From: Halomonas sp. SpR1
GTDB lineage: Bacteria > Pseudomonadota > Gammaproteobacteria > Pseudomonadales > Halomonadaceae
Length of the DNA: 64,000 bases
Reading direction: 5' to 3'
NCBI RefSeq assembly: GCF_031010175.1
Contig: NZ_JAUAMB010000023.1
Location: forward strand, 1-64,000
Below the pieces are notes generated by a model. That model was not told the DNA's origin. It did not search any database and saw nothing but the letters and a program-made list of their open reading frames with translations. This document shows, piece after piece, positions 7,982 through 15,999 of the stretch. Within the stretch, counting starts at the first letter, position 1; each line of letters begins with the position of its first letter. The position numbers and the translations under genes are program-made.

Positions 7982-9508
7982 ATGTGCAACCACGATAGCG
8001 TGCGATCAAGCACAACACGGCGCGACTTTCTCAAGGGCTCTCTGGTTGGCGCAGGCGCCATGGCGAGTGGAGGGCTGCTCTCCTCCACCTCGGCATCCGC
8101 CCACGCAAGCGAACACTCACGGCGTGACATGCCTGCCCATAGCGGAGACCCAGGGCGGCGCGTTCTGATTCGTGGCGGCCATGTGCTCTCCATGGACAGT
8201 AGCGTAGGTGATTTCGAGCGCGGCGACGTTCTGATTGAAGGCTCACGCATCGTCGCCGTAGGTGCTGATCTTGAGGCGAGTGATGCGGAGGTAATTGATG
8301 CCAAGGGCCGTATCGTCATGCCGGGTTTCATAGATACCCACCACCACCAGTTTGAAACGGCGCTACGCAGCTTCTTGGCAGATGGCATTATGTTCGACGA
8401 TCATACGTCAGCTGGTTCGCCCAACTACATGGATCATGTGCTAGGCAAGTTAACCCCCGTCTATCGCCCCGAGGATGTCTATATCAACGAACTCTTCGGT
8501 TCGCTGAGCCAGCTCGATGCTGGCGTCACCACGGTGATGGATACCAGCCAGATACATCACAGTCCAGAGCACTCCGATGCAGCCATCCAAGGGCATAGCG
8601 ATGCTGTGCGGCGCACCGTATTCGGCTATTTCGAGGGACAAGGCGATCAGGCGCAATACCCCAAGGATGCACGCCGCATACGCGAGCAGTACTTCTCCGC
8701 TGCCAATGGCCTCTCACAAGATGGCCTCATGAGCATGGTAATGGGCGGAGAGATTTATCTGCCTGACCACGAAGCTGCCAGAACGCTCGCCCGTGACCTT
8801 GATCTGCAGCTCGCCTACCACGTTGTCGGCAGCCTCGGCATGGCCGAAACCTTTGATGAAATGGCGCGCAGCGGCCAGATCGACGACAGCCACATTCTGA
8901 TTCATATGACAGGCATGAGTGATATGGCCTGGCGTGCCGTACGCGATGCTGGGGCACACGTATCGCTCGCGGTGCCCATCGAAATGACCATGCGTCACGG
9001 CAAGCCGCCGCTCATGAAGACAACGGAACTAGGCATCCTACCGTCGCTCAGCAGTGATGTGGAGTGCACCATGTCCGCCGATTTTTTTACTCAAATGCGC
9101 TCAACCCTGACGCTTCAGCGCATGCTCGTGAACGAACTGGCGTTGCAAGGTGAGGAAGATCGACCATCGCTACTGACATCCCACGAGGTGATTCGCTATG
9201 CCACTATGGGGGGCGCCAAGGGACTGCAACTGGATCACAAAGTGGGCTCGCTGACGCCGGGCAAGGAAGCCGATATCATCCTGCTCAACGCCGAGGCACT
9301 TAACGTAGCGCCTTTGAACAACGTTCCCGGCGCGGTGGTGACACTGATGGAACGCAGCAACGTCGAAACAGTGCTCGTCGCGGGCAAAATTCGCAAATGG
9401 CGTGGCCTTCTACTGGGTGCAGATATTCCCCGGTTACGCGATGAGTTGATCGCATCACGGGACTACCTTTTTGAGGCGGCCGACATTGACCGACACATGT
9501 TCAACTGA
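7982..9508 (+). CDS. Tat-exported amidohydrolase (ATZ/TRZ, cytosine-deaminase-like)
   Basis: A 508-residue metal-dependent hydrolase. The N-terminus carries a twin-arginine signal (TTRRDFLKGS at ~11-20, then a hydrophobic Ala/Gly stretch) ending near residue 40, so it should work folded in the periplasm. The core begins with the composite beta domain (RVLIRGGHVLSMD) and has the metal-binding FIDTHHHQFETALRS (His120-His122). AYHVVGS, ILIHMTGM and SDVEC supply further ligand positions, and a C-terminal strand follows (GSLTPGKEADIILLN). Members deaminate or dechlorinate heterocycles or hydrolyse amides. Export is unusual for the subfamily. The substrate is unknown and no transporter is adjacent. 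Confidence 0.82.
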   Translation: MCNHDSVRSSTTRRDFLKGSLVGAGAMASGGLLSSTSASAHASEHSRRDMPAHSGDPGRRVLIRGGHVLSMDSSVGDFERGDVLIEGSRIVAVGADLEASDAEVIDAKGRIVMPGFIDTHHHQFETALRSFLADGIMFDDHTSAGSPNYMDHVLGKLTPVYRPEDVYINELFGSLSQLDAGVTTVMDTSQIHHSPEHSDAAIQGHSDAVRRTVFGYFEGQGDQAQYPKDARRIREQYFSAANGLSQDGLMSMVMGGEIYLPDHEAARTLARDLDLQLAYHVVGSLGMAETFDEMARSGQIDDSHILIHMTGMSDMAWRAVRDAGAHVSLAVPIEMTMRHGKPPLMKTTELGILPSLSSDVECTMSADFFTQMRSTLTLQRMLVNELALQGEEDRPSLLTSHEVIRYATMGGAKGLQLDHKVGSLTPGKEADIILLNAEALNVAPLNNVPGAVVTLMERSNVETVLVAGKIRKWRGLLLGADIPRLRDELIASRDYLFEAADIDRHMFN

Positions 9509-9545
9509 GAATGAAAGTCGAGGTTAAAGGGTGCTCAAAACGCTT

Positions 9546-9653
9546 TTACCATCCAGACACCACACCTAGCGCCAGCCACACACCAATGGTAATCAGCAGC
9601 GTTATTGAGTTAAGGCAACCTTCGTAGCTTCCTTCGCTCCCCGTGACACTTTT
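9546..9653 (-). pseudogene. Possible relic of a membrane-protein C-terminus
   Basis: The minus strand has an open stretch ending at TAA 9546-9548 whose last residues are NSITLLITIGVWLALGVVSG, then Trp. This reads like the last membrane helix of a transporter. No start or complete gene is present. It could be chance, so confidence is low. It lies in the gap between the amidohydrolase and the Met-rich peptide gene. Confidence 0.3.
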
Positions 9654-9710
9654 GTGAGATTTGCGCGATACACTCTTTAGTACCGCGTGATTCCAGTGTG
9701 ATTGAGAGCA

Positions 9711-9760
9711 CCGAGAATAGTACTGAACCTGCCCGCCGGGCAGGCCTAATTCTCGGGAGA
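9711..9760 (+). promoter_or_regulatory. Nested hairpin in the leader of the Met-rich peptide gene
   Basis: An outer inverted repeat CCGAGAAT (9711-9718) / ATTCTCGG (9749-9756) encloses a perfect inner stem CCTGCCC (9728-9734) / GGGCAGG (9738-9744) with a 3-base loop. The outer right arm overlaps the start of the ribosome site GGGAGA (9755-9760), 7 bases before the ATG at 9768. Folding could therefore mask the ribosome site. The repeats are read directly; the regulatory role is inferred. Confidence 0.5.
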
Positions 9761-9767
9761 ATTTACG

Positions 9768-9995
9768 ATGAAAAAGCTCACTACGATCGCTGCCATCTGC
9801 CTATTCAGCCTGATGGCTACCGCCAGCTATGCAGATGAAATGATGTCTGACGACGGCATGATGGAAGACGACATGCATGAGTCAATGGAAAATGGCGACA
9901 TGGAGAGGGATAGTACATCCGGCTCTATGGAAGGTGACATGGATATGGAAAGCGATATGGATATGGAAGAGGAAATGGAAAGCGAGGACATGTAA
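9768..9995 (+). CDS. Secreted methionine- and acid-rich small protein
   Basis: A 75-residue precursor with a clear signal peptide (MKKLTTIAAICLFSLMATAS, cleavage after SYA at residue 22). The mature 53 residues hold 14 Met and 24 Asp/Glu, one His, one Arg and no Cys or Lys, in DM/EM/SM repeats. Such a chain should be disordered. It is followed 38 bases later by a two-component system and then msrP-msrQ, the periplasmic Met-sulfoxide reductase. By analogy with the Met-rich MrpX peptide that works with a YedY-type reductase against hypochlorite in Azospira, it may be a sacrificial Met sink. Copper or other metal binding is the main alternative. Confidence 0.8.
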   Translation: MKKLTTIAAICLFSLMATASYADEMMSDDGMMEDDMHESMENGDMERDSTSGSMEGDMDMESDMDMEEEMESEDM

Positions 9996-10003
9996 GACTC
10001 CTC

Positions 10004-10019
10004 TAAACGCGAGCGTTTA
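10004..10019 (+). promoter_or_regulatory. Short hairpin between the Met-rich gene and the response regulator
   Basis: TAAACG (10004-10009) and CGTTTA (10014-10019) pair around a CGAG tetraloop, just after the Met-rich gene stop. No T-run follows. It may be a processing or partial-attenuation structure that lets the peptide be expressed more strongly than the downstream regulators. Confidence 0.4.
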
Positions 10020-10033
10020 AAAGCCAGGCAGCT

Positions 10034-10735
10034 ATGATACGAAACGTACTGATTATTGAGGACAACCCTGGTATCGGTGAGCTCGTTCGCATACACGTGG
10101 CCGAACTCGGCATGACCCCCGTTCTTTGTGAGCGGGGTGATACCGGGCTTGAGCGGTTTCGTGAAGGCGACATCGACCTGGTGGTGCTTGACCTGATGCT
10201 GCCTGGCATGGACGGGCTTTCCGTATGCCGCGAAATCCGCGCTGGCCCAGGCTACGTTCCCGTACTGATGCTGACGGCTAAAAGCACTGAACTGGATCGA
10301 GTATTAGGCCTGGAAATGGGGGCAGATGATTACCTCACCAAACCCTTCAGCGTGGCCGAGCTGTCCGCAAGGATAAAAGCCCTGTTCCGGCGCGTGGACG
10401 CCATGGCTTCCAAGCTCGTCGCGGAAACCAGCAGTGACGAGTTAACCGCCGAAGGGCTGCGTATTGATCCTGTCCGCCGGCGGGTATTTATATACGAACA
10501 AGCCGTCGAACTCACCGCGCGGGAGTTTGACCTGCTCTGGCACTTTGCCTGCCATCCGGGGCGGGTATTTAGCCGTATTCAACTGCTTGATGCCGTTTGG
10601 GGTTACAGCCACGAAGGCTACGAGCACACCGTCAACACCCACATCAACCGGCTGCGCGGTAAAATCGAAACGGATCCCGCTCACCCGGCATTTATTCAAA
10701 CCGTTTGGGGGGTGGGCTATCGCTTCCGCGACTAA
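10034..10735 (+). CDS. OmpR-family response regulator
   Basis: A 233-residue regulator: receiver domain (residues 1-~120) with the acidic pocket IIED at 7-10, phospho-acceptor Asp53 (LVVLDLMLPGMDG) and the KPF lysine near 103, then a winged-helix DNA-binding domain (AREFDLLWHF ... WGYSHEGYEHTVNTHINRLR). The kinase gene begins 3 bases after its stop. Its place between the Met-rich peptide gene and msrPQ makes it the likely regulator of both, comparable in position to HprR (YedW), which controls msrPQ in E. coli. Orthology to HprR is not proven. Confidence 0.9.
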   Translation: MIRNVLIIEDNPGIGELVRIHVAELGMTPVLCERGDTGLERFREGDIDLVVLDLMLPGMDGLSVCREIRAGPGYVPVLMLTAKSTELDRVLGLEMGADDYLTKPFSVAELSARIKALFRRVDAMASKLVAETSSDELTAEGLRIDPVRRRVFIYEQAVELTAREFDLLWHFACHPGRVFSRIQLLDAVWGYSHEGYEHTVNTHINRLRGKIETDPAHPAFIQTVWGVGYRFRD

Positions 10736-10738
10736 GCT

Positions 10739-12244
10739 ATGCTGAAAACACTCTACACCCGGCTAGCCCTCGGCCTATTTCTGCTATTGCTGGCCGTTGG
10801 CCTGCTGTACACCTTTATTAGTCTCTATTCGCTGCGTGAATACAGCGCCTCCGTCAACCAAGCGCTGCATCAGGATCTGGCCCAGAACCTAGTGTCCGAT
10901 CGGAACTTAGTCCGTGATGATGAGCTTGACCGTAGCGCCCTGGAAGAACTTTTCGCCCTCTACATGGCGATTAATCCCAGCATTGAGATCTATCTGCTGG
11001 ATCTGGAGGGCACACTCCTCTCCTATTCGGCGGATCCGGCGAAAATCAAACGCAACCAAGTGTCCCTGGCGCCCATACGCAGGCTGATGGATGACATGAG
11101 CCTTTACCCGCTACTTGGCGACGACCCCCGCAGCCATGACCGGCAGAAAGTCTTTTCTGTTACCCCGGTACCCACGGCGGAGAACCCAGAAGGGTATCTT
11201 TATGTGGTGTTGCGGGGCGAGGAGTACGATGCGGCAGAAACCCTGGCCCGTGGCAGTAAAGTGCTCGAAATGAGCGCCTGGGCGCTGCTGGTTAGCCTGG
11301 CGGTGGCGATGGTCGCAGGGCTGACCATTTTCCGCTTGTTAACCCGTCGGCTAAGATCGCTGACACGACTGGTCGAGGAGTTCGAGAACAGTGATATGAG
11401 CCAGAGCCCACATCACACCTGGCACAACAAAAGATGGCGCGATAAGCGTCCCGTGGTGCGCGACGAAATCGACTATCTGGGTGCCACCTTTGACACCATG
11501 GCCCAACGGATTGCCAACCAGATTGAACAGTTGACGGAAAAAGACGCCCAGCGCCGCCGCCTGGTCGCCCAAGTATCCCATGACTTACGCACACCGCTGG
11601 CGTCCATGCAGGGCTATATCGAAAGCCTGAAGCTAAGACGCGACCGCCTCAGCCCCCAGGAGCAGGATCGCTTTCTCGATATCGCCCTCAAAGAAGGGCG
11701 CCGTTTAAGCCGCCTGGTGGATGAGCTCTTTGAGCTTGCCGCCCTTGAGGCGAGGGAAAAACAGCCGGTGCCGGAGCCCTTCCCGTTGGCCGAGCTGGTT
11801 CACGACGTCGTACAGAAGCATAGCCAAGCCGCGCAAGACAGCCAGTTAACGCTAAGCCTAAGCGGCGACCCGGCATTGCCCACCGCCTACGCCGACCTCG
11901 CCATGACTGAGCGCGTGCTGGATAACCTGATCAGCAACGCCATTGCCTACAGCCCACCAGGCGGACGAATTGACGTTATTGTCGGCCAGGCGGAGGGTAA
12001 ACCCGAGGTTTACGTGCAGGATAGCGGCCCAGGCATTGCCGCGCAGGATCTGCCACATATTTTCGACCCTTTTTACCGCGGTGAAGCGCCTGGCGGCGCC
12101 GGCCATGCGGGGCTAGGGCTAGCGATTGCACGCAGAATCATGACCCTTCAGGGCGGTGATATCAGCGTGGAAAACCTCGCCTCGGGAGGCGCATCCTTCT
12201 GCATACGCTTGCCTGTCGATGCTGCCTGCGGAATCGACGTTTAA
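10739..12244 (+). CDS. Membrane sensor histidine kinase
   Basis: A 501-residue kinase with a TM helix at ~8-30, a ~145-residue periplasmic sensor region (residues ~31-180), a second TM (~183-203) and a HAMP linker. The HisKA box is QVSHDLRTPLASM with His281. The HATPase_c domain has N (DNLISNAIAY), G1 (VQDSGPGIAAQDL), F (FDPFYRG) and G2 (GHAGLGLAIARR) boxes. The periplasmic sensor contains no Cys, but several Met residues that could sense oxidation. It pairs with the preceding response regulator and precedes msrP by 96 bases. Confidence 0.9.
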   Translation: MLKTLYTRLALGLFLLLLAVGLLYTFISLYSLREYSASVNQALHQDLAQNLVSDRNLVRDDELDRSALEELFALYMAINPSIEIYLLDLEGTLLSYSADPAKIKRNQVSLAPIRRLMDDMSLYPLLGDDPRSHDRQKVFSVTPVPTAENPEGYLYVVLRGEEYDAAETLARGSKVLEMSAWALLVSLAVAMVAGLTIFRLLTRRLRSLTRLVEEFENSDMSQSPHHTWHNKRWRDKRPVVRDEIDYLGATFDTMAQRIANQIEQLTEKDAQRRRLVAQVSHDLRTPLASMQGYIESLKLRRDRLSPQEQDRFLDIALKEGRRLSRLVDELFELAALEAREKQPVPEPFPLAELVHDVVQKHSQAAQDSQLTLSLSGDPALPTAYADLAMTERVLDNLISNAIAYSPPGGRIDVIVGQAEGKPEVYVQDSGPGIAAQDLPHIFDPFYRGEAPGGAGHAGLGLAIARRIMTLQGGDISVENLASGGASFCIRLPVDAACGIDV

Positions 12245-12340
12245 AAAATGTAATAACTTTAAGAGTCAACTGTGATAAATCTTGTACAAAATGGTCACAG
12301 TAATAGCACACACCTTGTCCATCGACAGTGGAGGCATCAC

Positions 12341-13360
12341 ATGCTTATCAAGATTGCCAAACCCAGTGACTTGCACGAATCCGATGTCACGCCGGAATCT
12401 ATCTACCTCTCCCGGCGGCGCTTTATGGGCGGTATGGCAGGCCTGGGGGCAGGGCTCGCGCTCTCAGGCCACGCCCAGGCAGCCGCCGAAGACTATTCGG
12501 ACGTCCCCGAAGGCGACGCACCCAATTGGCTGAAAGAAAAAATCAGCGACGCCAAGTGGGATGCCATTACGCCAAGCGATCCTGAAAAAGACAAGCTCGC
12601 GCCCTTTGATGATGCCAGCAACTACAATAACTTTTTTGAGTTCGGCACCGACAAGGGCGACCCCGCCCGCCATGCGGGCAGTCTGGAAACACAGCCGTGG
12701 AGCGTGGTGGTTGATGGTGAGGTGAATAACGGCGGACGTTTTGCGCTCGAGGATCTGGTCAAACCGTCGCAGTTTGAAGAACGCATTTACCGCCTGCGCT
12801 GCGTCGAAGCGTGGTCGATGGTCATCCCCTGGCTGGGCATTCCGCTCGCCGAAATCATCAAACGCGCCGACCCCACCAGCAAAGCCAAATACGTGCGCTT
12901 TGAGACCCTGGTAGACCCCGAACAGATGCGCGGCCAGCGTTCATCCTTCTCGATCATCGACTGGCCCTACGTGGAAGGCTTACGCCTGGACGAAGCCATG
13001 CATCCACTAACAATCATGGCCATGGGCATGTATGGCCGCGAACTGCCCAACCAGAACGGCGCCCCCTTGCGGCTGGTGGTTCCCTGGAAGTACGGCTTCA
13101 AAAGTATCAAATCGATCGTGCGCATCTCGCTGGTAGAAGAGCAGCCGGTCAATTCCTGGCAACAAATCGCCTCTGATGAGTACGGCTTTTATGCCAACGT
13201 TAACCCACAGGTCGATCACCCGCGTTGGAGCCAGGCCACCGAGCGCCGCCTGCCCAACAGCCTGTTCAACCCCAACACCATCGATACCCTGATGTTTAAT
13301 GGCTATGCCGACGAAGTCGCCGAGCTATATGCGGGCATGGATTTGAGGAAAAATTACTGA
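12341..13360 (+). CDS. msrP: MsrP, periplasmic methionine-sulfoxide reductase catalytic subunit
   Basis: A 339-residue molybdopterin protein. I use ATG 12341, which has GGAGG at 12330-12334, rather than the earlier GTG at 12272. The N-terminus has a Tat signal (YLSRRRFMGG). The Mo-ligand Cys is Cys154 in RLRCVEAWSMVIPW, the sulfite-oxidase-fold signature. MsrP reduces Met sulfoxide in oxidised periplasmic proteins with electrons delivered by the haem membrane protein MsrQ. Its TGA overlaps the msrQ ATG (TGATG), so the two are coupled. Length and motifs are normal. Confidence 0.95.
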   Translation: MLIKIAKPSDLHESDVTPESIYLSRRRFMGGMAGLGAGLALSGHAQAAAEDYSDVPEGDAPNWLKEKISDAKWDAITPSDPEKDKLAPFDDASNYNNFFEFGTDKGDPARHAGSLETQPWSVVVDGEVNNGGRFALEDLVKPSQFEERIYRLRCVEAWSMVIPWLGIPLAEIIKRADPTSKAKYVRFETLVDPEQMRGQRSSFSIIDWPYVEGLRLDEAMHPLTIMAMGMYGRELPNQNGAPLRLVVPWKYGFKSIKSIVRISLVEEQPVNSWQQIASDEYGFYANVNPQVDHPRWSQATERRLPNSLFNPNTIDTLMFNGYADEVAELYAGMDLRKNY

Positions 13361-13980
13361 TGGCAACGCAGCATAAATGGCTAGCCTGGCGCGTGGCGGT
13401 ATTTTTAGCCGCGCTAGCACCGCTGCTGTATTGGAGTTGGCAGGTGGCGAATAATGCCGCAGGCCCCGAGCCGGGGCGCTATCTGCTGCTGAATATCGGC
13501 ATTGGCGGTCTATGGATGCTGCTGCTCACCCTTAGCCTGACACCGCTAACCAAGCTCACTCGCTGGAAAGGCTTTGCGCTGATCCGGCGCCAGTTGGGGC
13601 TCTGGACACTAGCCTACGCCACCCTGCATATGCTCAGTTACGCGCTGTTTATTCTGGGGCTTAATTGGGCGCTGCTGGGCAGCGAGATCGTCAAGCGCCC
13701 GTATATTATTGTCGGCATGATCGCGCTGATCGGACTGGCCGTACTTGGTGCCACATCTAACAAATGGTCAATGCGTCGCCTGGGCAAACGCTGGAAGTCG
13801 CTGCACAAATTCTCCTACGCCATTTTGGGTTTGGTGCTGCTGCACTTCTTCTGGGTGGTACGCGCCGACATGGGCGAATGGGCAATGTATGCCGCCATTG
13901 GCGCGCTCGTCATGGTCACCCGCTTGCCTCCCGTGTCGCGCACGCTGCCCAAACTGCGCCACAAATTGAGTCGAGCGTAA
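13360..13980 (+). CDS. msrQ: MsrQ, haem-binding membrane subunit of the Met-sulfoxide reductase
   Basis: A 206-residue protein with about six membrane helices of the ferric-reductase-like fold. Candidate haem-ligand histidines lie in LAYATLHMLSYALF, KSLHKFSYAILGL and VLLHFFWV. It passes electrons from the respiratory chain or flavin to MsrP. Translation is coupled to msrP by TGATG. Its last ~33 codons recur as a relic at 15796-15897. Confidence 0.93.
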   Translation: MATQHKWLAWRVAVFLAALAPLLYWSWQVANNAAGPEPGRYLLLNIGIGGLWMLLLTLSLTPLTKLTRWKGFALIRRQLGLWTLAYATLHMLSYALFILGLNWALLGSEIVKRPYIIVGMIALIGLAVLGATSNKWSMRRLGKRWKSLHKFSYAILGLVLLHFFWVVRADMGEWAMYAAIGALVMVTRLPPVSRTLPKLRHKLSRA

Positions 13981-14029
13981 AAATCGCGATGGAAGGCGTC
14001 TGATGATTGGCGTATAGCCGTTATTTCGT

Positions 14030-15685
14030 TCACTCCAGCTTAGTGAAACGCAGCTGAGCAATTCGCGAAGGCGGTAAGAACGAATCTGACCGGGCGTCCT
14101 CCCAGTAGTGCTCAAAGACCGTGTGATGGCAGTTACCGGTCAGCAGCTCGTTAGGCTTCAAGAACGTGAAAAGCTGATCGTAGGATTGAATCTCATTTTT
14201 TGACACCCTCCGGACAATGTACTCGGGGCCCAACTCACTGGTATGACCAAGCCCGGCGGCGGCCAGCATCTCTGCCAATGCTCTTAGAGTATTCCGGTGG
14301 TAGTGATAGACCCGCTTAGATTTATCGGCGACATCCAAATGCTGCCCCCGCTTCGGATCCTGGGTCGCCACCCCACTGGGGCATTTATCGGTGTGGCAGC
14401 TGAGCGCCTGAATACACCCCAGTGAAAACATGAAGCCCCGACCGGCGTTGCACCAATCGGCTCCCAGCGCGATGGTGCGGGCAATATGAAAACCGGACAT
14501 GATCTTGCCTGCCGCCCCAATGCGAATTTCGTCGCGAAGCCCCGCGCCCACCAGCGTATTGTGAACCAGGGTCAGCGCCTCGGTTAGCGGTACCCCAAGC
14601 CGATTGATAAACTCCAGCGGCGCTGCCCCCGTACCGCCCTCGCCTCCGTCAACCACAATAAAATCCGGCCGTTCGCCGGTTTCAAGCATGGCTTTGACAA
14701 TGGCAAACCACTCCCAGGGGTGGCCAACCGCCAGCTTGAACCCCACCGGCTTGCCCTCGGAAAGCTCGCGCAGGCGGCCGATAAAGTGCATCAACTCTAG
14801 CGGCGTGGAAAACGCCGTATGGGCGGCGGGCGAGACAACATCCAGGCCTATCGGCACGCCCCGTGCCTCGGCGATTTCAGCGCTCACCTTGGCGCCTGGC
14901 AGAATCCCACCATGGCCGGGTTTCGCCCCCTGGGAAAGTTTGATCTCGATCATCTTCACCTGCTCGTCGCAGGCATTGGCCACAAAGCGCTCCTCGCTGA
15001 ACGTACCATCGTCGTTTCGGCAGCCGAAGTAGCCCGAGCCTATCTCCCATACCAAATCACCGCCGTGCTTGCGGTGATAGCGGGAGATCGAGCCCTCCCC
15101 CGTGTCGTGATAAAAGCCGCCCTTATGCGCCCCAGCGTTAAGCGCTTCAATCGCATTGGCCGACAGCGAACCAAAGCTCATCGCCGAAATATTAAACACA
15201 CTGGTTGAATAGGGCTTACGGCATCGGCTGCCGCCAACCTGAACACGAAAATCGTGATCATCGATAGTGCTGGGCTGAAGGGAGTGGTTGATCCATTCAT
15301 GGCCCGGCTGATACATGTCCAGCAGCGAGCCAAACGGCTTTTTATCGCCCTCATTCTTGGCACGCTGGTAGACCACCGCCCGCTGCTCGCGCGAGAAAGG
15401 GCGTGCGTCCAGATCCGACTGGATAAAATACTGCCGAATCTCGGGGCCTATCGACTCAAGGACATAGCGCAAATGCGCCAGTATGGGGTAGTTACGGCTT
15501 ACGGTACGCCGACGCTGCCGCACATCGTGAACCCCCAACGCCGACAGCAGGCCGAAGACCACCACCCCCCACAGCCACATCAGCGAAAACGCCAGCCCAA
15601 TAAGCGAGATCACCAACAGCAACAAACAGGCAATAAAGGTGGCATGTCGGCGAGAAATGCGGGTTAGCCCCCGGGCGTCGATCAT
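14030..15685 (-). CDS. FMN-binding glutamate-synthase-like protein
   Basis: A 551-residue protein with two N-terminal membrane helices (~15-50), then the FMN-binding domain of ferredoxin-type glutamate synthase (GSLSANAIEALNAG, GEGGTGAAPLEF, IGAAGKIMSGFHIARTIALG) and the iron-sulfur motif CIQALSCHTDKCPSG. It lacks the amidotransferase and C-terminal GXGXG domains of full GltB, so it cannot make glutamate from glutamine alone. Stand-alone homologues are common and poorly characterised. It lies convergent to msrQ, and the msrQ relic sits just beyond its 5' end. Confidence 0.88.
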   Translation of the reverse strand: MIDARGLTRISRRHATFIACLLLLVISLIGLAFSLMWLWGVVVFGLLSALGVHDVRQRRRTVSRNYPILAHLRYVLESIGPEIRQYFIQSDLDARPFSREQRAVVYQRAKNEGDKKPFGSLLDMYQPGHEWINHSLQPSTIDDHDFRVQVGGSRCRKPYSTSVFNISAMSFGSLSANAIEALNAGAHKGGFYHDTGEGSISRYHRKHGGDLVWEIGSGYFGCRNDDGTFSEERFVANACDEQVKMIEIKLSQGAKPGHGGILPGAKVSAEIAEARGVPIGLDVVSPAAHTAFSTPLELMHFIGRLRELSEGKPVGFKLAVGHPWEWFAIVKAMLETGERPDFIVVDGGEGGTGAAPLEFINRLGVPLTEALTLVHNTLVGAGLRDEIRIGAAGKIMSGFHIARTIALGADWCNAGRGFMFSLGCIQALSCHTDKCPSGVATQDPKRGQHLDVADKSKRVYHYHRNTLRALAEMLAAAGLGHTSELGPEYIVRRVSKNEIQSYDQLFTFLKPNELLTGNCHHTVFEHYWEDARSDSFLPPSRIAQLRFTKLE

Positions 15686-15795
15686 AAGCGTACAAACTCC
15701 GTTTGAGTCGTTTCACACCACATGGCGAAACCACCTAGCATAACGCAGAGTGTGTACGAACCACCAAGCGCGACGAGTAAAAAGCGGGCCTTAGG

Positions 15796-15897
15796 CAGTG
15801 GGCAATGTATGCCGCTATTGCTGCGCTGATTATGGCCACCCGCGTGCCTCCTGTTGCCCGCTCCCTGCCTAGACAGCGTTATCGCTTTAGCCGTTAA
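15796..15897 (+). pseudogene. Relic of msrQ 3' end
   Basis: The plus strand reads QWAMYAAIAALIMATRVPP, then VARSLPRQRYRFSR and a TAA at 15895-15897. This matches the end of intact MsrQ (EWAMYAAIGALVMVTRLPPV...) at about 60% identity over ~33 residues. No further msrQ sequence is found upstream. It marks an old duplication or a recombination junction at the right border of the glutamate-synthase-like gene. Confidence 0.75.
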
Positions 15898-15999
15898 AAA
15901 CATCCACGAATACCCTGGTACCGAACGAATTCATGTTCTGTTCAGCTAATACGTTTATGCTGCGTGCAGTCAATCGGATACCGTTTGGAGTAGTGATAA

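Noticed and set aside
10004..10019. Full terminator after the Met-rich gene
   Set aside because: The stem is only six pairs and has no T-run, so complete termination is unlikely; kept as a weak structure.
12272..12340. 23-residue extension before the MsrP Tat signal
   Set aside because: The GGAGG at 12330-12334 points to ATG 12341, and the Tat motif is already far enough inside.
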